From the NCBI GenBank assembly GCA_002943765.1, contig PQWQ01000036.1, positions 62,001 through 126,000 on the forward strand: a stretch of 64,000 nt of DNA, read 5' to 3'. The translations under genes were made by a program, and so were the position numbers. The DNA is from Psoroptes ovis. Its lineage: Eukaryota; Arthropoda; Arachnida; Sarcoptiformes; Psoroptidae. This document shows, piece by piece, positions 27,401 through 42,400 of this stretch. Position 1 is the first letter of the stretch; every line of letters begins with the position of its first letter. Below the pieces are notes generated by a model, which did no database searches, was not told the DNA's origin, and was given only the letters and a program-made list of their open reading frames with translations.

Positions 27401-30400
27401 TCAATCAAACATGTATTCACATATAAATAATATATCAACTATTAATTTATATCATTAATATAATTAATTATTTATTGATACATAACATATGTAATATCAT
27501 CATCATCATCAATTTATCCATTTTCATTCATAAATTAATTAGATTGTCAATTTCGATGTCGTTTGATTTAGTGTTTAGTCGAATTATCATTCAAAAAGTC
27601 AAAATTATCAAATGACACACAAAATGAATAAATGTCAATGTCAGCTTTATTAATCACATAGATTGATTGATTGAATTGAAAGGTTAATTGAAAGACTATT
27701 TCCAATCTTTCTAGAATAACAATGAAAGAATTTCAACAATCTATAATAACAAGTGAACGCAATGTTTAATGACTTGTAAATTTTAAATCAATGTGAATGA
27801 AATTGAATTATTGTCATTATTATTATTATTATTATCTAATCACTAAATAATTCAGTAATTAATGTGATTTAGATTTGTGATGTTAATCAAAACATATTGA
27901 AGACGACATACATTTCTATATGGAACATCTGAATGGAAATTATATAAATGCGTGTGTGCCCACAATAAATGTGTAGGTAGCCGTCGTATAACCGAAAATT
28001 CTTTGACAAAAAAAATATTAAAATTAGTTTCATTTTATATCGAAAATCGAATGTCATCACCTTATTTTAATATTCGAAAATTCAATGTAAATTTAATCAA
28101 ATACGTAATTTTGTTTCGTACAGCTCTCATTCATTCATATTGTGATTGCATTATGTTAATGAGATTTTTTTTTTAATATTCGACAGAAAAACTTCGGAAA
28201 AATCTGTCATCAAATCGATATACAAATATGAAGGCAAGAGTATGTTTGCGTGTGTATGCATATAGAACATATTACGTTAATCACACAGGTAAATACTAAT
28301 CAATGTGTGTGTATTGAGCAGAAAAAATTTCCGGTGACCATTTCTTGAATTTCAATTTGAAGGAAAAAACTGATAAAATGAAAATTATCAAAGGTCGTTT
28401 GCTTTGAAAAAAAATATAAATTGAAATCAAATAAAATTTTATAATATGAAACATCAAATATTTAGTTGTGTCTGTAATGTTAATAAATATTATCAAATAA
28501 TAACTAATGAAATAATAATTTTTCTTTTCAAAAATAAATAAATTTCGAATGAAATAAGATATTGATCAGTGCAAAGGTTTTTTTTTTGATTGCAGAATGA
28601 ATCAGAGAGAAGTAAATATGATTCCTTCGATTATTTTCATGGAAAAATTGAAAAATTTTTACCCCAAAACTTACTCAATCGATGTGTAGGCAGCAGAAGC
28701 ATACATGCACCGAATGGACATATATTTATTATTATTATATATGTGAACCGAAGAGTTAAATTGATTGAAAAAAAAGAAAGCAAACAAATTGAAATTGAAA
28801 AAATCGAAATCAATATCAATATTTGGTACAGGCGAATCGAAAAAAAAACAGAAATATTGTTTGTGTATTTCACAATTTGAACATATTTTTGTTGACAAGT
28901 TTACGATTCGATTGAAGAATATTAATCACAAAATAAAGAACAATAATTTCAACTGTGAAAAATAATAGGTTGTCCGATAAGTTTTCGCCGATTTTCCAAT
29001 GATTTCCTAACGATATAATCGGCAAAAACTTTTCGGACAACCCAAAATATATACTGAGAGCTGAAGAATCCTTTCTTAAATTGAAAACGAAAAAGTTTCC
29101 ACATCGATCGAATGGAAGGAAATTCGTTTGTACAATTCAATGTGTTCTAGTCGTGAAATCATTATTTTTCCTCAAGATTTTAATGTTATTTACTGCTTTA
29201 ATGTTCGCTTATTAACGAATACAACAAACACAAAGCAAAAACAAAAGGATGCCATACAGTAATCAACAACGACACAATAAAAAATGTTGATGAAAACAAA
29301 ATAAAATCAAATAAGAAAAGAAACAATTTCTTCATATGATTACTGGGCGTTTTTTGGGAGCCATAATAATAATAATAAACAACAGTGAAATGCGGGTTAT
29401 GTGCATTGACTATGCTTGCATTTGTATGAACTATATTTTTTATTCTTATTTGATCGATAATCGATTTTATATACAACAATATAACATTATAATGATTATT
29501 GTTTTTAAGGATGTTTTCTTAATGTTTTAATGTGAATTTTTGTTTTTCTTCGAAATAATAAGCAGCGACAAAATTTAAATAATGACAAAAAATGAATTCA
29601 AATGAATGAATTGATCGAGTCAAAATAAAAATATTAGATTGTCCGAAAAGTTTTTGCAGGGTTGTATCGTTGGAAAATCAGCAAAAACTTTTCGTACAAC
29701 CTAATATATATAACTAACGACTATCATTGAGATTAAGGTAAAAAATTTGATAATTTATATAATCGATATCAATAAATATTTGTGAGACGCCAACGCCGTC
29801 AAACAAAAAAATCGTTTGAATGAACGATTTGATCGTAATTCTAGAATTGGAATAAAATTTATGAGAACGAAGGCGTAAATACTCATAAATATAATGTGAA
29901 CACACATATAGATAGATAATGGGATAATCTTATGCAATAATATTCAATGCCTTAGAAATCCAAATGGATTACTACCTACATGGATTTTTTCTGAACAAAA
30001 TAGCGCCTGGATTGAAATTGATAAAAAAAATTTTCCATAAATTATTAATTATTGATTGATTTTGAGGTCAAAATATCGATATCAGATCGATTTTTGAATC
30101 AACTGTAAATGTGAGGGTCAATTGAAATATAGAACATGTGATTTGTGATTGAAATGAAGGGAAAAAACGTGCTAAAACATTATTCAAAGATTTCAAATAT
30201 TAGGTAGTCCGAAAAGTTCTAGCCGATTTTACCATTATTTTCTACGATATAACCGGGAAGAACTTTGTGGACAACCTAATACAAAGATTTGAAATAAAGA
30301 AAAATGATCAATGAATGTAAGAAAACATTGAAGAAATCTTTGAGAAAAAATCTCAAATGAAAAATGCAATTACATTCAAATTACATAAGAAATTAACAGA

Positions 30401-33400
30401 TTTTCTCCCATTTTGATTGATTGATTTGAAACAAAAAAATAAAAGACGAAGAAACTGATAATTATATACAACAAAACAAATTATCAATGTCGACACATTA
30501 AATATGTACGTTTTTTTACAAATTAATCAATCATGTGCATTGTGCCATTATATAAGGCGATGAAATTGAAGATAAATTTTGAAATTTTCGATCCAAAAAT
30601 AAAAAAAATTAAGAAAATTGATTCGAATTATTCTCTTCTTAAAATGAAATTATCTAAGATTTTTTATTATATTAGGTTTTCCTTAAAGTTTTTGCTGATT
30701 TTCTAATTGAAAAACATTTGAAAATCGGCAAAAATTTTTCGGACAACCTAATATTTTATGAAATTTTGTTGTTATTAATAAACAAAATTTTATGTGTAAC
30801 TGTTTATATTTATTCAAAATAATTTCAAATAATCTTTTTAAATAATTCAAAAATTGATTATCATTAAAATTATTTTCAAAAAATGAATTTATTTTTGATA
30901 AAATAATAATATTAATATTAATATTGAAAACTTGAAGAATAAATTTTTAATAGAAATTTTTTGAAACGTTCAAAAATAAAGAACAATACATCATTCAAGC
31001 AGCAGCAGCAGCAGTAGCAAACAATTGACGTCTGAAATGTGTGTGCTCGAAAATACCCGAAAATTTCGTTATTATCATATGATTGAATATCAAAAATAGA
31101 GAATAAGGCCCGAGAAAAATCTGAATGGGCCCCGAAATTATGGCAGTAAAGGCTTAACAAAAATGATGAATGAGAAAATTTCATTATTTCAAAGAGAGAA
31201 TTAATTGAAATCTTCAAAAAAAAAAAAAAAAAAAAAATATGAAAAATTCAAAGAAAAAATAATCGAATTTTTTTTCTCCAAAAATTTAAAAATAACATTG
31301 CACTTTGGAAGGTGTTCACTGGGAGCCCTAACTACCACCACCACCACCACCACTCAATCCTGCTGGGCCCTAAGCATCTCTGATGCATATTTTAATATTT
31401 AAATTCAAGTGTTTTTATTATTATTACTACGATGAACGAAAAAAGAAAAATAATCGATTAAAAATCATTAAAAGTGATGGGAGAATCAGGGGAAAAAATA
31501 GAGATAAAAATTTTGCATAAATTTCGATCGAAGAAAATTTTACTGACGTAGAAACATTCAGATTTCTATCTAAGAATTTCTTGAAAAAGAGAAAATATAA
31601 AAACATATTCAATCATCGATTCGACAGAAACCAAAATAGACACATGTTGGTTTCATGTATATCGTTTTGGGGCCAAAATTTTTAGAATATTCGGGTCCAA
31701 ATTGGAGAATTTTTGAACAAAAAATGAAAGATTTTTGGTCGTAAAATGTTTTCGTTTCAATAATTCGTCTTTCACTGATGTATGTATGTTGGTGTGGGTT
31801 GTTTTTGTTTTGTCAAATTTATCAAATTTTCAATTTATTAGGTTGTCCAATAAGTTTTCGCCGATTTTCTTATGATTCCCTATGATATAATCGACAAAAA
31901 CTTTTGGAACAACCTAATATTATTGACCAGAATTGATAGTTTGAATTCTGGTACCATCATTGAACAATGAATGAAACAATGGCACCAACAATAATATTCA
32001 TAATCATCAATTCTATTTGGCCGATTGTCATTGTCGAATATCGACTCTAAGCGAGCAGCAGCAACAGCAAGCAACAACAAAAAACAAATTTCACCAACTT
32101 TGGAATGGGATAATGGGAGAAATGGAGATAAAAATAAATTTTGAAAATCGTTTGTCATCAAATGCTATTATACATTTTCTCTCTGTGTGTATTAGATTGT
32201 CCGAAAAGTTTTTAGCCGATTATATCGTAAGGGAATCATGAGAAAATTGGCAAAAACTAATCGGACAATCTATGCAAAAAGTGTGTATTTGGAATACATA
32301 TAAATTTCAATATATTTTCATATTTGGATGGAAAATAAAAATGAATGAAATGAAAATAAATAAAAATAAAAATGAAATAATGGATATTTTTCATATCAGA
32401 GAATTGGGCACAAAAAAAATTCTTGAATTGATATTCATATTTGGAGAATATATTAGATTGTCCGAAAAGTTTTTGCCGATTTTACAATGATTTTCTACGA
32501 TATAACCGGGCAAAAACTTTGCGGACAACCCAATGTATGATTCCATTAAATATTATATGCAGTTGCTGTTATATTTTTTTCCAAATTCATTTTTATTTAT
32601 TCGTATTATATTCGTCAACCATTTTATTATCGAAAATACTAAACAAATACGAATGGAAAGTTGTTGAAATATGAAAATGATAATAATAATGATACGAAAT
32701 ATGAACCAAGCAAACAACAAACAAACAAACAAACGAATAATATAAAAAAAATAGATAAAACTTGTGAAAGTCAGAAATTATCATAGAAAATATTGAATTC
32801 AACCTGAAAGGGTTGTTACTGTTGTTATTGTTGAATGAACGATGTCAAAATATGACAAAAATGATGATGAAAATTATTCATATATGCAGGCGTGCTGCAT
32901 CACAGCAGCAGCTGTTACAATGCGGAAATTCAAAGATGAGAATCATTTCATCATTGTCAAAGAATTACATTCGTGAAAAATTCCATGTCAAAACTATTAG
33001 GTTGTCCTGAAAGTTCATTCAGCATTATCAATATGATTATTCATGAAAATTGGCCAAAACTTTACGGAGAATCTAATATGTGGAGACAAATATTGGAACG
33101 AGAATCACAGCGAATATCTGAATACCAGATAGTGAAACCGATGTAAGGAAACACTCCAAAATGATAATAATAAGATGTGTATTTGTCAATATTCTACACT
33201 TTCATTCACAAATGAATATAAATCCTTTAAAAAATAAAGTCATCAATTGAATGTAATTGTTGTTTATTGAATGTCATCAAACAAACAAATAAAAATATCG
33301 AAAAATACCGCGTCAATACCAAAATGAAATGTTTGAAAATCGATAATTTTGCATTGAAAATAATTGGTTATAATGAACAATTTTTCGTTTTTCTTACGAT

Positions 33401-36400
33401 CAAAATTTTGAGTGTACAAGAATTTGGTTGCCGAATAAATTGCTCAGGAAATGTGTCAAAGACGACACGCTAACACACTTGGAATATACGGTGAAAATAA
33501 ATTTTTCGGTTGTCCGGAAAGTTTTGGCCGATTTTCATGCGGCAACTCTATTAGATTAAGCGGAATGAACTTTTCGGACAACCTAATTAATAAAAATAAT
33601 TGTCAATTCTAACTGAATTGGTTAACGGTGATAAAGAAAGGAGAGAATTCCAAATTTTTCACATTAAAATCAATGAAAAATTGATTTTTGTTTTTTTTTA
33701 CTTTAAAATTTTTCAAATTGATCAATCTCAATATTTATGTGTGTAAATGTGTGAATAAGCAAAAAAAATCTAATTGATTATTATTTTTTTGTCAACATCT
33801 AAATGAATGGAAGGAAAATAATTTAAAGGAATTTAAAAAATTGAATAAATAAGTAAAATAAATAATTATTTAGTTGTCCGGAAGGTTTTGGCCGATTTTT
33901 ATGAGCAACTCAATTAATTAAGCCGAATGAAATTTTCGGACAACTTGAAATAAGAAAATAAGTAAAATAAATAAGTATCATTTATTTAAAAAAAATAAAT
34001 GAATATTTTCATTTGCTTTTGCTTTTATTTGAATATGTTGATAATAGACAATTGAACATATGAATAAATAGTATACATAGTAAATAAATGAATGAAAAAG
34101 TAATTTTTACTTTTTTTTTACTTTTTTGTTTATTTATTATAGTTGCTTCCATTCATTTCATAGACACAAGAAAAACTGGCAAAAGCAAACTATGGAAAAG
34201 CATCTATGAATATCTATCTCTCTATTTTATTGCATATTTACGAAAACCAAACACACTAAAAAAGCATCGAATAAAACAATGCATTTCAATGTAATGTTTC
34301 AATGCAAATCATTTTTTTAAGAAAATGAAATGGAAAATGAAATACATTTCCCATATAATAATACAAGACGTATTTGATGATTTTTACATTTCATTTTATA
34401 GATATTTGGGCCAAATGAAAGCAGTGAAAAAAAATCGATAATGATTCGATTCAGAATATATTCTATTATTTATGGTCCGCAAAATTTTAGCCGGTTATGT
34501 CTGTAGAAAATCATTGGAAAATCGGCAAAAACTTTTCGAACAACCTAATAATAATATGTGGATAGATATATGTTTATTATTGTTATTGTTATTATTATCA
34601 TTATTATTATTGATATCGTTATTATAAATTAATAGGCATAACTTTTCAATGGTGAATAGTAAATAAAATTCAAAATAAAAATAATAATAAAAAACAGGAT
34701 AACATTCGCCAAAAAAATATTCCGGAATCTCATTTCATCAGCAGAGAATATATTGTATTTTTCAATAGTTACAATAATCTTTCTTTGGCCCGAATTTAGG
34801 GCCAAGAAGAAAACAGAATCAATTGTGTGACATAAAGGCATGCCAAAATATAAGAAAACATAAATATTTTCTCATTTTGGCCAAATTCAGACGTCTTTTT
34901 TCGTCGAATGCATAATCATTTGAATATTGATGAAAAAATTAAATAAAACACAGAGAAAAATCAATGAACCAATCAATCAATACACTGATTCTTTTCAGAC
35001 AAAAGAAAACGAAACAACTCTAGAATATTTTGTTCATTTCAAGAAAAAATATAAGGAATGGATCAAACATAAATACCATTATTGATGCTTTTGAGAATGC
35101 AACGATTACGCAATGACATTCGTGATTTCAAAATTCAAAGACTCGAGATTTAAGATTTGTCCACATCAAATCATAAATAATGAATAGAAAAAAATGTTCA
35201 GCTTACCTAGAAATAAAAGGATTAAAATAAAGAAAAATATGATTATTATAAAGCAAATCAATTTTGAATTGAATACAAATTAAAATTCATTCATAATAAA
35301 TGTTTATTGTGTATGATTATTATTTTGATCGATCACAGCGAATTGACAGCAAATTTTGAAATTTCAATTTCAATTTCATTCACAAAACAATCAATATATT
35401 TGAAGAAATACTTGAATTTATGAATGAAAGAAAGCCCTTTGATTTTTAGAAGCAAAAATAAACAAGAAATCTCGATTCATTAATCAAAATGTTCCATCAG
35501 AATAAAAAAATCGATGAATGAGTTTGGTTATTTTTTCATTAAACAGAAAAATGAAGGTGAAAACAATTAATGAACTAACCTGAACATAGGTACACATCAA
35601 ATGATGTATACTAACTATAAAAAAAATTCATTAATCAAAATCAAAAATTTTTGGTAAATATAAATGACAAAATGTTTGTATTTGGTTGTTGCTTTACAGG
35701 TTCAAGAAAAAAAAATCAATTAAATAAATTATTTTTAATCAAATTGAATGAAGCAGTAGTATATGGGTAGTATTGATTTCAAATGCAGGAGCAATGAGAA
35801 ATGAAGAAAATCCATCAAAACCCATTTGAACTCTTTGACCCTCTTGGAGCCTATCGAGTGATTGAGAATGGCAAGGTGGTGGTGGTGCTGGGGTTCGGGG
35901 AAAACAACAGATCAATGCCTAAGCATTTTCCAATAACCAATCATTTAATTAGAAAATCATTTAGCACCACCACCAATAGCAACCCGATGAAACATTGAAA
36001 CAATTTAAGATAAATCGATTTAAGAAATTTTTCGTTTTTAGGTTATCAATAATACACTCAAGAAAAACGAGTCTCAAAAGATGAACCTTCAAGGGTTATA
36101 ACCTTTTTATAAAAAGACAAATTTTTGTTTTTCTCTTTGAGACAAATATCATCAAATTAACGACACACAGATACATTTGAACAAAAAAAAAAAAAAGATT
36201 TGTGACAAAAATGATTAAGAAAATATCAAAGAAAAAATTAGGTTGTCCGAAATGTTTTCGCCGATTATATCGTAGGGAATCGATGAGAAAATCGGCAAAA
36301 ACTTATCGAACAACCTAATATTTTTCACGAAAAAAATATGGTTCCAATTAGATTTTTGACTTGAACAAGCTAAGAAAAAATGAATCGATCAATTGAATGA

Positions 36401-39400
36401 ATTATTGGCAGTTTTAAGAAATGGAAAATTTACCATTTCGAATGTAGGACAAACACCCACATTAATATATTATTTGAAACATATTTTTTCGTGAGGCAAT
36501 AAAAAATTTAAGAAAAAAAAATACTTTACAGGCACAAATAACAATTGCAAACAGCAGTAAGTACAATCTATAATTTTGTGGAAAAAATCCGGTTAAACCA
36601 TAAACAACATATTAGGTGCTGTCCGAAAAGTTTATTCGGCTTAATCCGATAGAGTTGCAACATGAAAATCGGCCAAAACTTTTCAGACAACCTTCTTATA
36701 AAATGACAAACGGGGATGCAAAAGAAAAGCAAATATTTTGACACAACTGGACAATAAACGACAACAATGAACATTATCGTTTATTGTTTATTGAATTGGC
36801 TTATATAAGGCACACACACTAATAATTCAATGTGCACTCACATGAAAGCTTGCTTGGCTGCTACTGTTATTTATTTTGTTTCACGCAAATACAATTATCA
36901 TTACACTTTACATTCACACACACAGACGAACACAGCAATCAGGCCAAGCAATAAAAACAAAACAAAAAAACATGTGGATTCACAAGCCCGAATGATCTAG
37001 TTTCATTTAATTTATGTGAAATGTGAAATGGCAAGCATTTGTGTGAAAACAGTAATGTTTTAGTGTGTTGTCCGAAAAGTTTTTGCCGATTTTCCAATGA
37101 TTTTCTATGATTTAACCGGCAATGAACTTTGCGGACAACCTAATATTAAGTGTAGTTTGTAGAAATCCATACACATAAACATATACATAAGCATTGGATT
37201 TATTATTTCGTGATTTTTCATTTAATAAAATTTTTTTTTCAAAAAAAAAAAAAAAAAAAAATTGATTGCGGTCAAAATGGATACAAAAACAATCACACAA
37301 AATTAATGATTTTTATTCGTCAGTGAATGAATGAAATACAAAGATGTTTTGTGAAAAATGAAATTTCTCACAATTTAAATATAAATTGTATCCATTCAAA
37401 ATGCATTATGTGTTCGTATGTGTTCATGTAATGATGATGTAGATCAAATGCACACATAAATAAAATCAAAACATAACATTCATGTATTGTTAAACTGATT
37501 ATCTTCATGATGTTAATACTCTCTCATGATCTACATTGATGAATGTTGTCGAAATGCCGAAAACAATTAAATAAGTTTTCAGAGATTTTTCAACATTTAT
37601 TCAAGTCTGTTCATGTTATAATGAATTGAAAAAAAATTTTAATGTGAAGACAAAATAAATTAAAATAATTATTTTCTTTGTATTTCTTTAAAACATCAAT
37701 CGAATCAATTATGTTTAATGTTAATGTCGAGGATAGATGGATATACTAAGATAAAAAAGGGAAATATAAATCAACAAATCGATATCGATTATCGAACACA
37801 TCGAACAAAAACTTTACATCTTCTCACATCCATTATTATACTCACACTCAAATAAGGAAATAAATTTAGCACAAATATCTTTGTATTTGGTTGAACTAAA
37901 ATTGAACAAAATGAATTTTTCTTTAAGATTCAATGTATTATTATTTTCAATGATATAATAACTACAAAATAATTATAACAAAACACATCAACAACAACAA
38001 CTTCTTATGATTATCACCACTACTGGTGTTTTGCTTCACTTCAAAAAAAACTAACCACTGAAATAATCATTATTATTTTGTATAGGGTTTAAAGTTTTAA
38101 TTCGGGATTTTAAAATTAATTTTCATAATTTTGAATGTAATTTTTAATTGTATAATTACGAAATTCAATTTTGAAACTATGAAATAAACCCTGTATTGAG
38201 AACCAAGAAAAAAAACATTTTTAAAAATGAAAATTTGAATTTTGATAGCAGAGAAGCGAAAATGTCTTTGTTTATTTGGACCACTGTGAAATGTTCGCTG
38301 CTTTTGTTCTTAGAATGTTTTTCAAAGATTCTTAGCTTCAAGAATCACATTATGAGTATGTTTGGATGGGTTCTTGATAATAAGAACTGCAAAATAAATG
38401 TCATTTATGTAATTATGATCATGGATGATAATGGAATAAGAGTATATCTTTGTATATATTGTGTTTTGGCTGTTATTTCCGTTTCATTTTATCATTAAAA
38501 ATAACAACGAAAAAAATTGATTCATTCATTCATTAAGTGTTCGTGTGAAAATTCGATACATACATAAATATGAATGAATATAAAAACATCATTTAATATT
38601 TCGAGAATAAACATTAATGACTTTTGCTGTTGCTTGCTTGATCATTATTATTATCACAATAATCAACAGTATAATATAATTATTAGGTTGTCCGGAAAGT
38701 TTTTGCCGATTTTCCAATGATTTTCTACGATATAACCGGCAAAAAATTTCCGGGCAGCGTAATATATTGTTGATTATTTATCATAGTTTCGTTACACACG
38801 GATTTCAAGAAAAAATTCATTCATCAAACTTTGATCAAAATAATTGAATGAATGAATACATAAATAAATAAATAAATGAATAAATAACAATCAAGAATAT
38901 TTTCTTCGTGGTAATCAGAGAAATCAAAAACCATCGAAATTGATCATTATTGTTCTTGCATAAAGAATTTAATGAGAATCTTATTCTCATTGATTTATTG
39001 ATTTAAATGATTCGACGACTGCCATCATGCAGCACGATTCAATCGAATATGAATGAATATACGTATCGTAAATTAATTTTTTAAATTTTTCAAAATCCTT
39101 AGTAGACAATCATCAATAGAAAAATTTAAAATTTAAATTTTAATAAATAATTTAATTCAATTCTCATTTATTTATTTATTCATCTCAGAAAAGAAAAATA
39201 AATATTTCGGTTGTCCGAAAAGTTCATTCCGATTAATCAATCGAGAGTTGCCACAAAAAGCCACATGAAAAACGGCCAGAACTTTCCGGACAACCAAAAT
39301 ATAAAGGAGATGATTTAAATTACATTTGTGTGTGTGTGTGGCAGCGCACCCAGTCAAGGCATTTTCATTATTATATTTCACTTTTCAATTGAATGAGAAT

Positions 39401-42400
39401 AGGAAAACAATTGACTTTTATTAAATTAAAATTCAATTTGAAACAATTTTTTGTTTTGTTTTGTTTGAATTTAGACACATCAAAGGCACTATTGAGACAC
39501 ATCAACGAGCATTTTAAATAACAAAAAGAGAAAGTCGATCGCAAAATAATTTATGTGAAAAACAAAACACAAAGGCCAGATGCTTTTGTTTTTCACTCTT
39601 TGTCAGCATCAACGTATAAACCAATCACTGTCCATGTGTCTTAAATCCAATCAAAAACATTTTAATTGTCATCATAATTTGAAATCAAAATTGAATTTGA
39701 ACAAAAGTCAATTTTAAACAACAAAAATTGGTCGTTTTTTGATTTAAAATTTGTCATATGTAATGAATACACAAATGTTGCCTTATTTTTTATTTGTGCA
39801 AACAACTTTGGTGTGAAGAAACTCCCACATCAAAAGCTTTTAGATGGGTGTTGTTTTTTCATTTGCTTATTAACAGCTTCGAATAAACTAAAATACATAT
39901 GGATACTGATGTGTGGATGATGATGCTAACCATATGCAATGTTTGATTGATTGATTGATGCGGCCAAAAAAAACATTAACATATTCATTTATTTTTCGAT
40001 GATTACTTGTGATTATATAAATACACATTCAACAACGATTATTATTTGAAGCAGATATGTATGACAAGCTTCAAATTCAAATTATAACACTGAATTCAAA
40101 TAGAAATTATAAGAAATTTAATTCTATTTTGTTTTTGAATTTGTTTATTTATTTATTATTTAAATTGATACAAACATTTTTTTTAATGGCTAAAATGACA
40201 GGATTTTTTTCTCTCTGCTTGTTGTACATATGATTGTATTTGTATTATTAGCATCATATATATAAATGAATACCATCATTCAAATGATGATGATTTGTTT
40301 GTATATTGATTCAAATGTGTGTAATGATGATAATAATAATAACAAGACAACAAGGGTAGTTATTTATCATTTCAATTAAAAATAATATATGAATATGTAG
40401 CAGTCCAAAAAATGTGCATATATGTGAATGATATATCTCATATGGAATCAATTTTTATTCAAATTCAAATAGAATCACAAATAAAATTGAACCAAATAAT
40501 GAATTGAATCAAATCGAATTGAATTGAATACACGAAGATAAAACAAAACTTTAAATCATAACATTTTATGTGAATCAAGAATTCGATATAAAATGTCTGT
40601 TTTGGACACATTTCAAACACTATGTGTGTGTTGGCTGAAAATGTGTGAGAATTATTATTCTGATGGAAATTTATTCACAATTTTTTCATATAAAAACACA
40701 TTGAATAAATATAAATGTGTTTATGTCGTGTGTGTCAGTGTTTGTAAATGCATATCTCATCGTTCATTCATTTATTTGCTTATTCACAAAAACATTTTTA
40801 GATTCATTCCATTTTCTAGGATTGAAAATTCTTATATTTTATTCATTATTCTGCATTAGATTCATTTATATTACAATTAAAAATTTTCAATGAATTGATT
40901 CTTGAATAAGTAAATCAATTCATTGAAAATTTCTTTTTTCAGAAACCGAATCAATCAATCAAAATTCAGTGAATTTCGAGTTGTTTTTCTTGATTCTTTT
41001 ATATTTTATATAGAAGAAAATCAATTGTCGCATTTCACATTGAGCGGTGTATGTGTGATGACCGGAACTTTCAACGAATAAAATAGATTGAATGAATCGT
41101 TTGTTTGTTCAAATTGAATTGAAAATCAATCAATATTAATCGATTTTTTCAATTTCAAAAACACATTGAAATTGAAATGTTTTAAATCAATTTTCGTCTA
41201 TGGACAAGAATTAATATAAACAGTATTATATCAATAATAATAATAGTGCTATAACATTTTCAATAATCGACAAACACAATACAACGACATATGTTTTCAT
41301 TTATTTCAATTTATTGTTTTAATGGATAGAATTTACCATTTTTTTTCACTCATTTCATCTGATTGAAATTACATTCGACTACTCCCGCGTACAAACAAAC
41401 ATAAATGCCATAATAAATACATACATAGAGAGTTCGGAAAACATTTTCGGGAAAAATAATTATGGAATTTTTTAAAAAATGAACGAAAATTTTCAATCAA
41501 AATTAGCATCTGGGTCATTATGTGTATGGATATACAAAGGCTAATTTGAATTTTTACCCGAAAAAAACAATTATTGATTTGTGTTCTCGTGTACTGATGA
41601 TGTTGTTGACAAGAATAATTAAAATTTAATTTCAAAATAAGCGGCTTAACAAAGCATTGATTATCTAAACTGAATTTTTTTCACAGAATTAGATCAATCA
41701 TTCAATTCAATTGCTTGCAGCTATGAATGGCAAAATTCAAATTCAATTCGATTTAAAATTGAATTCACATCACCGAAATTAATGAAATTTGAATTCAAAG
41801 AAAAACTTGGACTGACTCGGACTCAATTCAACATTATTTTTTCCTTTGAAAATCTGGAACACTTCACACACACTGACCAACACTTTGGAATTGATAAAAT
41901 ATTTTTTGTGGAAAATATTCACAAAAGATTCACAAAGAAAAATCTATTCGAAAAAAGCACTCAATCAATCAATCAATGATGGCAAATGATGAAATTTGAA
42001 AAGTTGGAAAATGGTGAAATGTGTCATATATTCTATGATAAACTTTAGTGTTTTCTTAGAAATAAATAGTTGAGATAAGAAAATTATGTATTAGGCTGGC
42101 CGAAAAGTTTTTGCCGATTTTCCAATGATTTTCTACGGATATAACCGGCAAAAACTTAGCGGACAACGTAATATTTTTATTATTATTATTGATTCATCGT
42201 TTTTGAATGGAAAACATATTAAAAATATTCACACGATCTCATGGATGCAAATGATAAGGATCATAATGATGATGCTGGGAACGGGCGCACACATACACAG
42301 TAGCCATATAATGATTCATTTTTTCCTCAGAAAAATCTTGAAAATCACAATTTTCAGATCCTAAATCAGAGAGATCAAACATCAATCGAACACTTGTCAC

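Noticed and set aside
28590..28898. Overlapping frames of 74-96 codons on both strands
   Set aside because: Lys/Asn/Ile-rich plus-strand and Phe/Ile-rich minus-strand readings of AT-rich DNA; no domain or splice context.
35801..35998. 65-codon plus-strand frame as a gene
   Set aside because: Short, no family match, no matching exons around it.
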